NCBI GenBank assembly: GCA_030533445.1
Contig: CM060068.1
Coordinates: 15,963,479-16,027,478 of the forward strand
DNA from: Cyprinodon diabolis
Taxonomy: Eukaryota > Chordata > Actinopteri > Cyprinodontiformes > Cyprinodontidae
Length of the DNA: 64,000 bases
Direction: 5' to 3'
Positions 35,425 to 64,000 of this stretch are shown here, in pieces (position 1 is the stretch's first letter; each line of letters begins with the position of its first letter). The notes under the pieces are model-generated. The model did no database searches. It saw nothing but the letters and a program-made list of their open reading frames with translations, and had not been told where the DNA came from. A program made the translations under genes and the position numbers.

Positions 35425-37670
35425 GACATTGAAAAGGAAAATCTAAAATGGGAAAGGTTCAGTATACTGTATATCAGTAGGACACAATTATAGCTCCATG
35501 AACCTGCTTTAAATTTTTATTTTAAAATTCCAGTTTCAGACCGTGTAAAAGAAGCACATGAATTAAATTAATCTATTTTGAATAAGAATTTGATAAGCAC
35601 GTAATGCCTCTGCAAAGCACTGCCAGAAGCATTTCCATCAAACTTTGCATTTGAAATTGGGAAAAAGAAGAACTTGCAGTCCGGCAAAATATCTTTACAT
35701 TTTTTATGTTTAATTGGCAGAAATTGCTTTGAATCAAAGCTGATTATTGACCTTTACATACAGTTAGATCTTAGATTTCTTTGATTTTTCTCCTAAAACA
35801 AGGTCAGCTGTTGGATTTTTATGATTATTTCTAATTTTGGTATGCTAACATGTCATTTCATTAAGTTTTTTTGATTTTTCAGGTTTTTCACCTTTGTTAT
35901 TTTCATGTACCAAGGAGCATTATGAATGCATTTATTTTGCCTTTCTGTACGTGTCAACATTACATTGCAGACAAGGTTGCTATAGTTGTCACAGTGAAGC
36001 CTAATCTGTCCTCTTGTCTCCTCAAGCTGGATTATTGATCAAAACAAGCAGGTATCTAATATATCTAAACTAACAGGTATTACACTGGTCAGAGCTCCAA
36101 TCAGATCTATTTGGTTGGACAGTTTTAGCCTGATCTTTACTCACCGCTCTTATCCTTGCTCCACACCCTTTTTCATTAGACAAGTCAGATAAACTAGCAG
36201 GCTGAGGCCTTCTGCTACCCAATGGTCACTTCTAGTTATCGATGGCTCCTCTCCTCATACAACGGCACTGGTTACTTGAATCAGAAAAGTTTTTATAGCC
36301 CTTAAAATTGCTTATTTTCCACTCTTGCTAACTGTTTGAATTTATGACAGCTGTCAATGGTTGGATGCTTTCTCATGACCCTTGTCTGAAAGAGGTTTTA
36401 TCTAATCTTGATTTGATGGTAATCCTGCATTAGTCTGTATGTACAAAACTTGATGGTGATTTTTGCAAAACTTTTTCTGCTTTAAAAAAAAAAGCAAAGA
36501 AATGTGTGCCTTTTCGAAAGTGCACTAATACAAATTCAAAATGAAAAGCAACAAAAACCCAAAACTGACATAACAGAACATATGTTAAAAATTACAGTAA
36601 AAAGCTGATGTACCCTGATTGTGCAATTATAAACACTCTACACCAAATACACTCAAACCTTTGTCTGGAATCTCAGTGAGGGTTCTTCAGGGTCCCATTT
36701 CAGTAAACTGGTTTAATGAACTCAAACTAAATTCCCCAACTGAGTCGATCTAGCCTAAGATTGTAAACTCTGTGTTCAGTTTCAAAGCAGCTACTAGGAG
36801 TTATTTTAATCAATTCTGAGTAAAATAGGTTCACTTGGAGTTGAGTGTGCGCATAACAACCGTAGATATCTATACAATTGCTAGATCTCTGTGGTTCATA
36901 TAAACTAAACTGTTTATAGACCCTTTTCCCCATATCTCTTATGGTGGCTTGCTAGACACCATCAACAGCGGCCATCTTGCCACAGGCAGGCTCTCTTGCA
37001 GGAGCTATGGTTTCTCAGTAAAGGTGAGTGATCTGTGCAAATGCAAATCCTCTCATTTCACTGAAATCTTGATAGATTTACAAATGCTTTGGTTTGTAAA
37101 CCCTAAACTACAGTTCAGCTACCACTGCACACATATGTTACCACTGTTATCTCAGTTAACCGATCCTGGTTTTTACCCTTATCCCTTTCATTCTGCACAT
37201 CTATTGCTCAGGATTGCTCATGAATGTGGACATGCAGGGCGATCTTTGGATGTACCTCATCTCATAAGGCATCTCTCAGGTCTAAATAAGGAATTGCCAA
37301 TCTACTGACACATGGCTGTCTATCTTAACTGAATGGACAGAGGAGTATTAAACAGAGCAGCTGGCTGCTCTGGATGAGCTGCAGAGATCCACCACAATTT
37401 GACACTTCAACAATTATTCACTTGAACCTGCTTAAAATACATTTAATCTAGAATTGAAATCTGTTAGTTCTGATAAACTCATTGAACTTTTTGTTTTTCC
37501 TGTGTGTTTAGTCTGATAAAGGCTTGAAATTAACTGAAAATGTGAAAATACTTAACTACTTATTCCGAACACTCACTGTTAAATCTTGACAGACAGAAAA
37601 TGTAACCTATAAAAGGGAGCGCTGCACCATCATGAGTTAAACAATAAATAGGTCTCAAACGTTGAAAACA
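35425..37670. other. Intergenic DNA between copy D and the receptor gene
   Basis: An ORF of 119 codons at 36949-37308 (+) has no recognisable motif and no splice or promoter support. The rest is unassigned. Confidence 0.5.
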
Positions 37671-37680
37671 TTTTTTTTTT

Positions 37681-37686
37681 TTTATT
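37681..37686 (-). terminator. Candidate polyadenylation signal of the activin receptor gene
   Basis: AATAAA on the minus strand about 540 bp after the stop codon at 38228. Another AATAAA lies only 50 bp after the stop. Which one is used cannot be told from sequence. Confidence 0.3.
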
Positions 37687-38227
37687 TTATAAACACTGGA
37701 AACACATTGATTGTTTTGTCACAGACTTAATGGATTGTATTAAAACTATAAAATAAGGTAATCTTTTTTTTTGTAGACCAGATACTGATTATTTTCTCAG
37801 ATCGTCGATAAATAATTTACCCTCTAAAACATCTGAAGACATCCTGAGATGCTAATCCTGTCAGGGACAATTCTTTAACTGAGCAGCAGATGTTTAGGAA
37901 AAATAAAAAAAGTTCCACAGTTTGGGTTCCTCCAGTTCCTGTAGATCAGACAACTTGTCCTCAGCAGCGACTCTGTGCAGAGACGGTCTTGTTCAGGGTG
38001 ATGTGGCAAACTGTTGCCCTGGACACAGCAGTGTGAGGAGCATTTTCTCTACTTCCACAAGTTAGTGTTACCAAGACCAGTAATCTGATGTCCTCGGATC
38101 AGGAGATGCTTCACTTAGGCAAACAGGAGCCCCTATATCAGACCAACCCACCATCGGCATCACCTGAAAGTCTTTTATTCTGTAGTGCCAGAGTGATGTC
38201 ACAGGTTAGAGCTATCCTCCATGGTCT

Positions 38228-55261
<17,034 letters not shown>

Positions 55262-56715
55262 CCTGCGTCCAATATGTAATACTTGATATCCGGGTAACTT
55301 TTAAACCGGTGCTGATGGACGGAACCACGATCTGATCCAAACAGCTGATTGTGTGTAGCTCCGTTTACCGGAAAACATCGAGCAAAGTCTCTGTGGATGG
55401 AGAGAGAACCCCCTGTTGGACCTGCAGAATTGTCCTGAACACTGATTCCCAGAGTTCGGTAATCATGGCCCCGCTGTGGGCAGCAGAAGTCGGTTCTGTT
55501 CAGGGTATCTGGATCCAAACAGAGCTCCAAGAAGGGACCTGGCTGAGATTTGCTCCGTCGGAATCGTGGTAGGTTCGGGTTCTGAAACCCTCCTACCTCG
55601 CCGGTTCCGTTTAAAAAGATAACCGAACCAAAATTCGATTCTTTTTTTAATGATCTCGTTTCATTTCTAACGGGCTGGCGTTAATAACTTCGCCTACCAG
55701 AGCCGATGTTAGCTACTAGCTTAGCCTCGCGGACTGAAACAGGAGAACCAATCCTTCCTTCTTCTTAAACTGAAACGGCGACCAGGACTCCGAGGTTCTG
55801 ATCCAGAGCTTGGGACGGGTAGGCGTCCAGGTTCAGCTGTGGCTCGGATCGGTTCTCCTACTCCAACCAACATAGCACAAACATGGCTGCTGTGCAGAGA
55901 TTAATCTGTTTTTAAGCTTCTTCTACAATATAGTGAGTGACAGTGCAAACAGCCAATTAGAAGGAAGAGAGGGGAGCTGTTAGTTCTCCACTAATCAGCA
56001 GCTGAATAAGGAAAAGCCCCGCCCCCTACGGTGATCTTTAAAGGTCCACAACCTTCCTTTATCTCACAACCCTGAAGGTTCATGCTCTGAAAACTAAATC
56101 AAAGTTAGAGATATGAGGCTTTTATATCCTGACACCAGTCTGAACACAGACTAATACTGATATGAGGGTCTATCCTGTCGTGGTTCAAGTTTACAAATTG
56201 GAATAGACGGAAGCAATTTGTTTTTGAAAGCACAACTTCTTTCATTACGTCATAAACACGCGGCAATCCATTCATTTTATGAGCCCATAATTTACAGACT
56301 GAACGTGTTTAACCTGCAAACTAGTCCTACTGATTTCATAAACATATCAACTGAGCTGAGTAATAAGGAGCAGCTGTTAGCTAAAAGGTGGCACCAATCC
56401 TGCCAGATGAATTTTACTGCTTATGTTATAATATGTTGAGATTTTAAAATCCAGGTTTTATCTTGAATTGAAGCCAGAATCTCTTTGGTCTCAGTGGCTC
56501 TCATCAAATTTGTGCAGGGCTGAACAGATCCTACACCTGGCCTGGTCCAAATTTTCTCCATACCCGCTCAGTGAGAGACTTAAAAATCATGGATATTCAA
56601 TATAGCTAAAAGAGTTTTAGTTAGATTGTATTAAAAGTTTGCAATCAGGTATTACACCTATAATACACATCTCTGGTCCTAATATCACTTTTTTTGAGAG
56701 CTGACATGATTTAGG
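55262..56715. other. 5' region of the activin receptor gene
   Basis: From 55262 to about 55900 the DNA is richer in GC and CpG than its surroundings and should hold the 5' UTR and promoter. No TATA box stands out. Beyond 55.9 kb nothing is recognised. Confidence 0.45.
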
Positions 56716-56719
56716 GTTT

Positions 56720-56865
56720 TCTCAGCAGTTTAGCAGTCTGATGGTGGTGGGGAAGAAGCTGTTTCTGAATCTGGTGGTCCTGCTTTGAATGCTGCAAAGC
56801 CTCTTTCAAAAGGGCAGCAGGGAGAACAGTCCATCGTGGAGGTGTGAGGGGTCATTGGTAATGTT
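56720..56865 (-). mobile_element. Rex1-like LINE fragment
   Basis: Matches 27.77-27.88 kb (GCAGTCTGATGG.GGTGGGG, GGGAGAACAGTCCAT, GTGTGAGGGGTCATT). Confidence 0.65.
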
Positions 56866-56869
56866 ACGG

Positions 56870-57800
56870 GCCCGGACATTCAAGTTAAGAGTAACTGACA
56901 TTAATGAAAGGCAACCTGAGACTAAGATGAACTCTGTATCACTTATTTTCATACAGCCTTTTCTATCAGGCAGCTACTAATAAGGAAGCATAAATATGCT
57001 AAATCTAAAATGCTAATTTTATAAAATAAGTTTTTTATTTGGTAAAATAAATGTACTACTTATGTTTACTGAATGTTGACATGAATATGCCCAAAGTTGT
57101 ATGACCTTCCTAAGTCAGGGACCTATGTGTGCAGACTTGGTGAAGTCCTGCTCAATATGGACTCCAATGTTACAAAAGCTGATCACCTTCTCCGCAGGAT
57201 GCAAATGGCTTTATTTCCTTCTCTTCAAAAGTTGTTCCTGTCCTTTTTAAAGTTCAGGAGTAAACTTTAAAACTCTTCAGCAGGTAGAAAAGTACTAGAA
57301 ACATTCAGCTAAATTTCACTCTGTGCAAGAGTGAGATTCAAAATCAATTTAATCTGCTTGATTTTTCAGTAATAAACTTTTAGTAATAGCTGTGATGAAC
57401 AAAAGTCTCAGTTCTGAACTGTAATCTATGTGAACAGTAACATCACAGTGTCTCTAATCCAAAACTACAAGCCTTTTTCTTTTTTTCCGACTTTAGTTAG
57501 TACTTTCAAAAATTCTTGGAAAAAATGCTTGGGTTCAATGATCAATCAGTCAATGAATTGTTCTTATATTCAACCATCCAACTTTGATACCACTGGTCTC
57601 GTTGTTTTGTAAACAAAATTAAAAAAAGTGCAGTAAAGTTGGTGTTTCTCTTAAAGTGTTAAATGACCTCAGTGATACTAAGCCTGAGGAACAGACTCTA
57701 CCAGATTGGTTTGTCTTTCCAGGCTGTTGTAGGTAGAACACAGTGTGTCCAAGCTGCTGGGTCCCCTGCCCTTCTTACCAGGGCCAATGTATGCCTATTG
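56870..57800. other. Unassigned DNA
   Basis: Short LINE-like sequence may continue to about 57250. No gene seen. Confidence 0.4.
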
Positions 57801-57804
57801 ACAC

Positions 57805-58175
57805 TGTCTAATTCAATTCAATTCAGTTTATTTATATAGTGCCAATATACAACTTCATCTCAAGGCACTTTCCAATTCACTAGATCATCAAGTCAAATTG
57901 ATTCAAAGTTTTCTATATAAGGAAAACCAGTTGATTGCATCAACTCATTGACTCAAAGGCAATCCCTCACACTAAGCATGCTTGTGGTGACAGTGGAGAG
58001 TAAACTCCCTTTTAACAGGAAGAAACCTTCAGCAGAACCAGGCTCAGTGTGAGCAGCCATCTGCCGAGGCCGACTAGGGTTCAGAGACTGAAGCAGAGAT
58101 ACAGAAAACAACTGTAAAAAGCGGCTCCGTCAAGAAAACACACAGCCAGGAAGACAAGCTTTCTACTGTCTAATT
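57805..58175 (+). repeat. Teleost dispersed repeat (AATTCAATTCAGTTTATTTATA type)
   Basis: Starts with AATTCAATTCAATTCAG, TTTATATAGTGCCAAT; contains AGAAACCTTCAGCAGAACC and ends near CACAGCCAGGAAG. A partial second copy is at 20565-20810. Confidence 0.7.
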
Positions 58176-58179
58176 CAGT

Positions 58180-59220
58180 TTAAGATGATTTTGCATGCAG
58201 GGAAATTGAAAGCTGTTCTATTTTCAAATCCTTCACAGGTCCTCCACTACCTGTCAACTGTTCAAGGGGTTGAAATTGAAATTTTGTGAAAAGTGAAAAA
58301 GATTTAAGTATTTTGGTGAATTAAAACTTGTCTTTTAGACTTTGTAAGGATTAACAGTTTTGTGATCACTCCTAATTTTTCCCCCCTGATGAGATCTGTT
58401 ATTCATAAACCCTTCAGCCTAGTATAAGTGATAATTGGATGATGTATATTATTGTGCTTTGTTTTTTATGATTGATTGTATGAATCCTGTGTACATTAAT
58501 ACTTTGTATGTTATAGTCAATTGTCCATATCTGTCTGTCTGCAGACTCACTGGGTGTTTATTTTCCATAAATACATTCTTGGGCATCATCCTCTGTATTC
58601 ATGCTCATAGGAAACTTCCCCCATTATAAAACTTCATCTTGCTAGACGTCCCAAGTCAGAGCTGAATTTGGCTTTGAACTCTCTGCTCATGCTATATGGG
58701 ATGAGCAAAAATGATTTAAAACTGTCATATAACTTTGGGGGAATTTAAATAAAAAACATTAGTTCACTTGGCTGCTGTAACTATCCAAATGCTGCATTAA
58801 AATTTAAGATCATTTTTTCTCTTTTGTTGAATTTTTCACACCGCGGTACGGGATTGGTCACTATTGAATAATAGGTTTTACTCTTAATAATTTATTCCTG
58901 GTTAAACAAAAGATGGTCGCTAACCTCATCCATTATTGTAGGGGGTTTACTGGTATTACTAGACAGAAAAACAAACAACGGAATTCTGTAATTTTATTCA
59001 ACGCAGTTTAGAGGAGCATCTCTTTTTCTAAACAGTCTTGTTGTATTTTGTAATCTTATTCAGGAACACGTGCAGAAGCTCTTCACACTTATTTTAATTT
59101 ATCTTAATAGTCAAAGAACCATCAACCCAAACTGCTGCAGTAATCAATAAGAGTATCTTCCCTCCTTTGTCGGTATGTCACAGATTTTTTATTCTTTCCT
59201 AACTTGAAAGATAAATAAAG
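58180..59220. other. Unassigned AT-rich DNA
   Basis: No gene or clear element. Confidence 0.5.
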
Positions 59221-59224
59221 TAGT

Positions 59225-59660
59225 CAAGATGAAGGAGGATGACCGTGATGGCGATGATGGTTAAGATTTTTATAACAACAGTCATGATGATGGTGATAAT
59301 GACAAAGAGTATATGCAATGCAATCATGATGAAGACTCTGACTGCAGCAATGATGATAGCTATAAGTTTATAGTTACTAACATAATGATAAGATCATGAT
59401 AATTCTGAGGATGAAAATCCTACATTAATTTAAATTAAAGATGATGATTATGATCATGATGATTGTGATTACATTGGTGATTATGAGGAAATGGCTGAGA
59501 AGAAGGAGGTTCACTGGATGTTGATCACAACATGAAGAGGATTAGTGGTTATAATGAGAGAAATTATTATATTGATTAATGTAATGGTGATAACTGGGAC
59601 AACATTGTTGATAATTATAATGGTGATCTGGGTGAAGATGAGAAAGATCATGGGATAGTA
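59225..59660. repeat. GAT/ATG-rich degenerate simple sequence
   Basis: About 430 bp in which GATGAT, ATGATG and GATAAT words recur with interruptions. Related blocks occur at 61775-61945 and 62555-62640. Confidence 0.8.
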
Positions 59661-60021
59661 GGAGACATTGGGATGAATTTAGCCATTTATTTTTTACTTA
59701 AGCTATCCTCTAGGAAATGAAAAATGATACACAAACAATTTATTTCAGGATATTTACCATCAGTTGAAATACTCAGAATGCATCCATGACATAAACAAGA
59801 TATGATTTGCTAAACAAATTATCTTTAAGCTCTTCTTGCCACAGCTTAGGGGGGAAAGTTACATATTTACTTATTGAAACATGTGAATCACTTTGAACTA
59901 TTCTAGGGAAAACCTAAAACCATAACTGATTAGTAAAATACAAATATATTGTTCAAAATATTTTAATAAAAAGAATGGTACAACAATTGAACACCATCAA
60001 ACAAAGAACTGTGGAACATCG

Positions 60022-60234
60022 CTAAAAGAGTGGTGGTGTTTGTGCAGTTTTTCTGTTTATATGAGGCTGAGGTAGCTTCTTTACTATTTTACTTTGAGAG
60101 AAAAATGGCACATCATTATTCATAAAAGCATAAGTTGGGGTCTGTTCAACATTGCTCATTTGGATTTCTAGTTCTTCGCCCTCAAGATTTTTGACAAAGC
60201 CAATATTATTGTTGTAGTACTTGTGATCTGTCAT
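60022..60234 (-). CDS. Unrecognised ORF, possible terminal exon
   Basis: Seventy codons, MTDHKYYNNNIGFVKNLEGE at the start and INRKTAQTPPLF at the end. A CAG acceptor sits at the third codon (GACAG|ATCACAAG), so this may be the last exon of a spliced minus-strand gene whose other exons I could not find. Composition is protein-like (charged, few repeats, TYAFMNND), and an ATTAAA signal follows at about 59.965 kb. No family recognised and no partner exon seen; it may be chance. Confidence 0.25.
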   Translation of the reverse strand: MTDHKYYNNNIGFVKNLEGEELEIQMSNVEQTPTYAFMNNDVPFFSQSKIVKKLPQPHINRKTAQTPPLF

Positions 60235-60239
60235 AGTTT

Positions 60240-61770
60240 AGAGACCATGTTTTTAGGTTCTTGGTCTCTTCTTGGTATCAGCAGCATTTTAACTCTGTCT
60301 TGTCCCTGTCTTAGATGGGGTGGTCTCTGGTTTTTTGAACAAGACCTATCAAGATCATTGCTGATAGGCTTTCTTTATACCTTACTGATAACAACAAAAA
60401 AGGACCCTCTCAAAACAGGTAATAAAACTTTAAAACCATTGTTAGTGTAGAGATTTCTTCCATCTGCCCACTGACTGACGCACCCCATGTGTGATCCGCC
60501 CAAGTGTAGAGAAATGTGAGACAACAGGAGGAAAACAGCTGTGTGAAAAAAGAAAAAGAAAGAACTAATGTTCAAAAATATTATCAATAATACCTTAACG
60601 TTAGCTTTATTACACAGAGCCTTTCAATTACCTAGTACTGACTCTTTACTTTATCTATTCTCTCTCTGGAATGAAAGTTTTATTGTGACTTATCACTTCA
60701 GTTTTGTTTACATGAATGTTTTCAAGAAATTAAACAAGTTTTCAATCTTTTCAAGTATGTTGCTTTAGGAAAACAGAGTAAAACTGTTTTTCAAGCATTT
60801 TAAAGGAAAATTAAGTGGGAAAAAGATCCAAATTATAAAGGTAGTCTCATTGGGATTCAAGATCACATTTACGAAAGAGATTTGTCTTGATAAATAAACA
60901 AAATTATAAAATGTGTTTCTGTTTTTTATGTATATACAGTCTTTGCCGTGTCTAGGTCTCAGTACTCCTTGGTCTTTGTTGGTGAGGTCTTGACTACAAC
61001 ACTAGCCAACGTAAAGTTAGATCCTGTATTTTGATACAAAGTTACCAAGAATAAAGTCACAGAATAACTGGTCTGCGCTCAGGATTTCTTTTTTTTCTTT
61101 TTTTTTAACTGGTGGGTTGCGGCTTAAGGCATGCTCAGTCTTTTTCCGTCATTTCCCCTGCTTTGCCTGCTGTTTGTGATCAGCAGCCTAGTGGCCTCCA
61201 TTGTATGGCAGCCTCTGGTTTGTTCAGGGGCGGCTACAATACTCATCAATCTATACTAACCATCAACAGGATGTAAGTGGCTGTGTTTCAATCCGGTGGC
61301 TGGGTCCTCTGAAGGCCAAATGCGCCTGCAGATTATGCCATAGTGCAACTTTGGTTATCGACCAAATACTTATTTTCTATAATTTACAAATAAATTCTTT
61401 AAAAATCCTGAAATGTTATGTCCTGGATTTTTTTTTCTCATTTCGTCTCTCATAGTTGAATTTTGCTTATGATGAAAATTACAGACCTCCCTCATTATTC
61501 TAAGTAGGAGAACTTGCACAATCAGTGGCTGACTAAATACTTTCTAGCTCCACTCTATTAGCTCTCATATAAAAGTCAAAATAGCTGAAATGTAAAAAAC
61601 AAAGCCTTTGGCATGCTTTTGTAAACAAAACCTACATGACTACATGCTTCTATCGGTCATAGGGACAGCAAACTTAAAGGTATCTGCAGAACTTATGGTC
61701 ATATAAAAAACAAAAATCCTTTTTCTAGATACAGGGAGGAGTCAGCTAACTAACTAGCTCATCTTACCTC
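60240..61770. other. Unassigned DNA
   Basis: No gene supported. A CAGCAGCCTAGTGGCC..CCATTGTATGGCAGCC patch near 61180 looks repeat-derived. Confidence 0.4.
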
Positions 61771-61774
61771 ACAG

Positions 61775-61944
61775 GAACAGTGATGATGGTTTGATAGTAG
61801 TGATTCAGAATGTAGATCACTGATGAAGATGAGAGGCAAATGATAGTGATGATGATTGGGATAATATTTCTGATGATGAGGGTGAGACTGATTAAGATGA
61901 AGATCAGTGGAAGACAGACAAAATTATTGTGATGATACTGATGC
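61775..61944. repeat. GAT/ATG-rich simple sequence
   Basis: Second block of the same kind as 59225-59660, directly abutting a SINE-like repeat. Confidence 0.7.
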
Positions 61945-62275
61945 TGGGCTGCACGTTGGCACAGCTTGTAGCTATGTTGCCTTGCAGCAAGAAGGTCCCG
62001 GGTTTGATTGCCAGCCGGAGGTCTTTCTGCAGGGAGTTTCCATGTTCTCTCCGGGTACTCCGGCTTCCTCCCACAGTCCAAAAATATGACTGTTAGGTAA
62101 GGCATCTCTAAATTGTCCTTCGATGTGAGTGTGTGAGTATAAGGTAGTGTGTCTTTGTATTGCCCTGCGACAGACTGGCATCCAAGGCATTTGAATACAT
62201 TTTAGACTGCCGGAAATACGTACTAGCCCCATCACGACCCCGGTGGAATAAGTGGGAGAAGATGGATGGATATTG
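61945..62275 (+). repeat. SINE-like repeat with tRNA-like promoter boxes
   Basis: Head GGGCTGCACGTTGGCACAGC resembles an A box. GGTCCCGGGTTTGATTGCC about 35 bp on resembles a B box (GGTTCGANTCC). The body has TTCTGCAGGGAGTTTCCATG, CCGGGTACTCCGGCTTCCTC and GCCCTGCGACAGACTGGC. Ends with GATGGATGGAT. The most complete of at least six copies or fragments in the window. Confidence 0.75.
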
Positions 62276-62279
62276 ATCC

Positions 62280-63310
62280 TTTTACTTTGTTTTTCGCTGC
62301 TCACTAACCAATAAAAAGTTACTCGAAAGTCTGCTTTAGACTAAAACTTACTAGAAGTTTGTGGTTCTATTTACCACAAAATTTATGTTTCTGCAGAAAG
62401 AACACATATGATAACAAAGCTAAAGATAAAAAGGTTTTGGTGTTGATAATGATAATTAAAGATCCTTAGCTTTCATATTGAAGATAAAAAAAATCTATGT
62501 AAAATATTTGAAATTAATAAATGTAAAGTTGAAGAGTTTAAATAAAGAATATAATGTCTTGATGTTCATGATGAAAATGATAATGACGAAACAGAATATA
62601 AAAGTGATGATGATTTGAAAAATTGATAACAGAAGTGATCCAGTTGAAAGATGACATAAAATGGCTCAAAGCTTAGGAGAAAGATGAAAAGGAAGACAAT
62701 AGTTAAAGCTGGAAAATAAATGTACAACACAGCCATAAGTCCAGTAGAGGGCAGTATGATATCAAGGCGTTACCGTGAAACCATCTAAAGCAGTGACTAG
62801 TCTGGTCTAAACTATGATCCGCTGACAAACCAAATATTGAGCTGTGGAAACAGGAATATTTGTTTCTGATAATCATAAGAAATAAAATAATAAAAAATAT
62901 TTAAAGAACAACCTTTATACTGTAGTGGAATTCATGTGACAGATACAACAATAACAGAAAGTTTTGAAAATCTTAGCCCTCTTCTACTATGGAACCCTTT
63001 TAGAAAATGTAGCGCAAATATCTGTCTTTAAAATTTACCTCATTATTAAATTCATTTCATTTGTGTGAAGCTGAATCACAGCATAGATCCATCATCTTGG
63101 ACATGTTGGTTTTCTGATCCTGTTCAAGAAAATAGAAGTGAACAAAGAACATTTTAAGACAAAGGAACATAACTGACACATCAAACGTTAGTTGACATAT
63201 TTAACATAGTTGACATATTAAACATAAAGAATGTGATCTGGTAAAAGACAAAAAACAAGCCTTCCTGTCTTAATGCAAAATGTTATGTGCAGAGGTAAAC
63301 TAACACTGCT
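62280..63310. other. Unassigned AT-rich DNA
   Basis: Includes a third GATGAT-rich patch at 62555-62640. No gene supported. Confidence 0.5.
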
Positions 63311-63319
63311 TGTCGTTCT

Positions 63320-63560
63320 GAGCACACTTTTCTCTGTGTAAAGCATTGCAGAGGCAGCATCATGATGCAGGGATGCTTTTCTTTAGAAGCTAATGGTTTT
63401 AACAGATGGAAATTCACCTTCTAGTAGCATAGAGACCCTAAACATACAGTCAAAGTTACAGAGGGGTGCTTTTTATTTGCCTTTTAGTCACTCTGAAAAA
63501 GATGTGTGGAATTGGCTGACACCCAACAACAGATGGTTGCAGGGTATCAACTCTGAAGGG
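63320..63560 (+). mobile_element. Tc1-like transposase relic
   Basis: Reads RGSIMMQGCFSLEANGFNRW, then stops and frameshifts, then HRDPKHTVKVTE, matching the MWGCF and QDNDPKHT regions of Tc1 transposases. Heavily decayed. Confidence 0.6.
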
Positions 63561-64000
63561 CAGAATTCAAATAAAAACTTCTGCTTTTTAAAAGCAGGAA
63601 TCCGAGGCGTTGCTGTTGAACAGAGAAACCAGAGGCCGACCTAGAGGTTCTGAATCACTTATATTAAACCAAAGATTAAGCAATAAAACACATAGACATG
63701 CCCATATTTTTTTTCTGTGCAGAACTATACACCTGAGTGTCAATGGAAGATTACTCTCTGAAAACTGCTTCTGACATATAAACAACAAAGGTCCTGTAAG
63801 GGCACAGAATCTGGGTGAGGATTGAAACCACAATCAGGAATTTAGTCAGAGAACGACATAATCCTCAGTCTCAGGGCTCAGTTCAGTAGGACAAGGGTGA
63901 AGAAGTTTGTCCATAATGTTCTAGTGATCTAAACAAGGTTCTAGAGACACTCAATGGACTTTTATAACATAACAGAGAGAGTGACACCCTCACATGAAAT

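Noticed and set aside
36949..37308. 119-codon ORF downstream of ifi44-like copy D
   Set aside because: No motif, no splice or promoter context, ordinary codon mixture; length alone is not enough.
63055..63120. Minus-strand exon-like piece reading DQKTNMSKMMDLCC
   Set aside because: Good acceptor, but short, ends at a stop and has no partner exon or homology I can name.

Overview
The window is nuclear DNA of a vertebrate, almost certainly a teleost fish. Genes are split into short exons with GT-AG borders. The coding matches are to interferon-induced protein 44-like (IFI44L) and activin receptor type 2A (ACVR2A). The repeat load is the usual fish mixture: Tc1, hAT MITEs, Rex1/L2/L1-type LINEs, a Penelope-like element and SINE-like repeats. 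I cannot name the species.

1-35.4 kb is an ifi44-like cluster. Copy A (66-4601, +) lacks only its first exon, which lies off the left edge. Copy B (23243-26785, +) is complete: eight coding exons, 301 codons, with an interferon-response-type site about 110 bp upstream. Copy C (about 15.48 to 10.96 kb, -) has intact GTPase-like exons, but it lacks an obvious start, reads a stop across one splice junction and has lost one splice donor, so it is probably a pseudogene. Copy D (33.6-35.4 kb, +) is clearly dead, with three stops and two lost donors. A fifth fragment at 18.2-18.7 kb is intron-only debris of a C-like copy from which the exon block is missing. Between these lie a Rex1-like LINE (5.7-7.9 kb), a Penelope-like relic with inverted ends (8.9-9.9 kb), a broken hAT transposase (16.6-18.2 kb), a structurally intact Tc1 transposon (20893-22140), an L1-like relic (29.1-30.3 kb), and a multi-exon pseudogene of a fish family I know only as uncharacterised (30.7-32.3 kb, -).

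38.2-55.3 kb holds one complete gene on the minus strand: an activin type II receptor, 11 exons, 516 aa, all splice phases consistent, closest to ACVR2A. Its kinase motifs are intact. Finger 1 of the ligand-binding domain and part of the activation segment differ from the ACVR2A pattern. Its introns carry two hAT MITEs (one with a perfect 8-bp target duplication), other DNA-transposon ends, an L2 LINE, and a second Tc1 copy (52785-54032). By eye that copy differs from the first by a single base, which turns the codon after the first catalytic Asp into a stop.

55.3-64 kb has no gene I can identify. It contains repeat fragments, GAT/ATG-rich simple sequence, a SINE-like repeat with tRNA-like promoter boxes, a Tc1 relic and one unexplained 70-codon ORF at 60.02-60.23 kb. 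The most informative signals are the layered history of the ifi44 cluster (insertions that date the duplications), the nearly identical Tc1 pair, and the unusual receptor.
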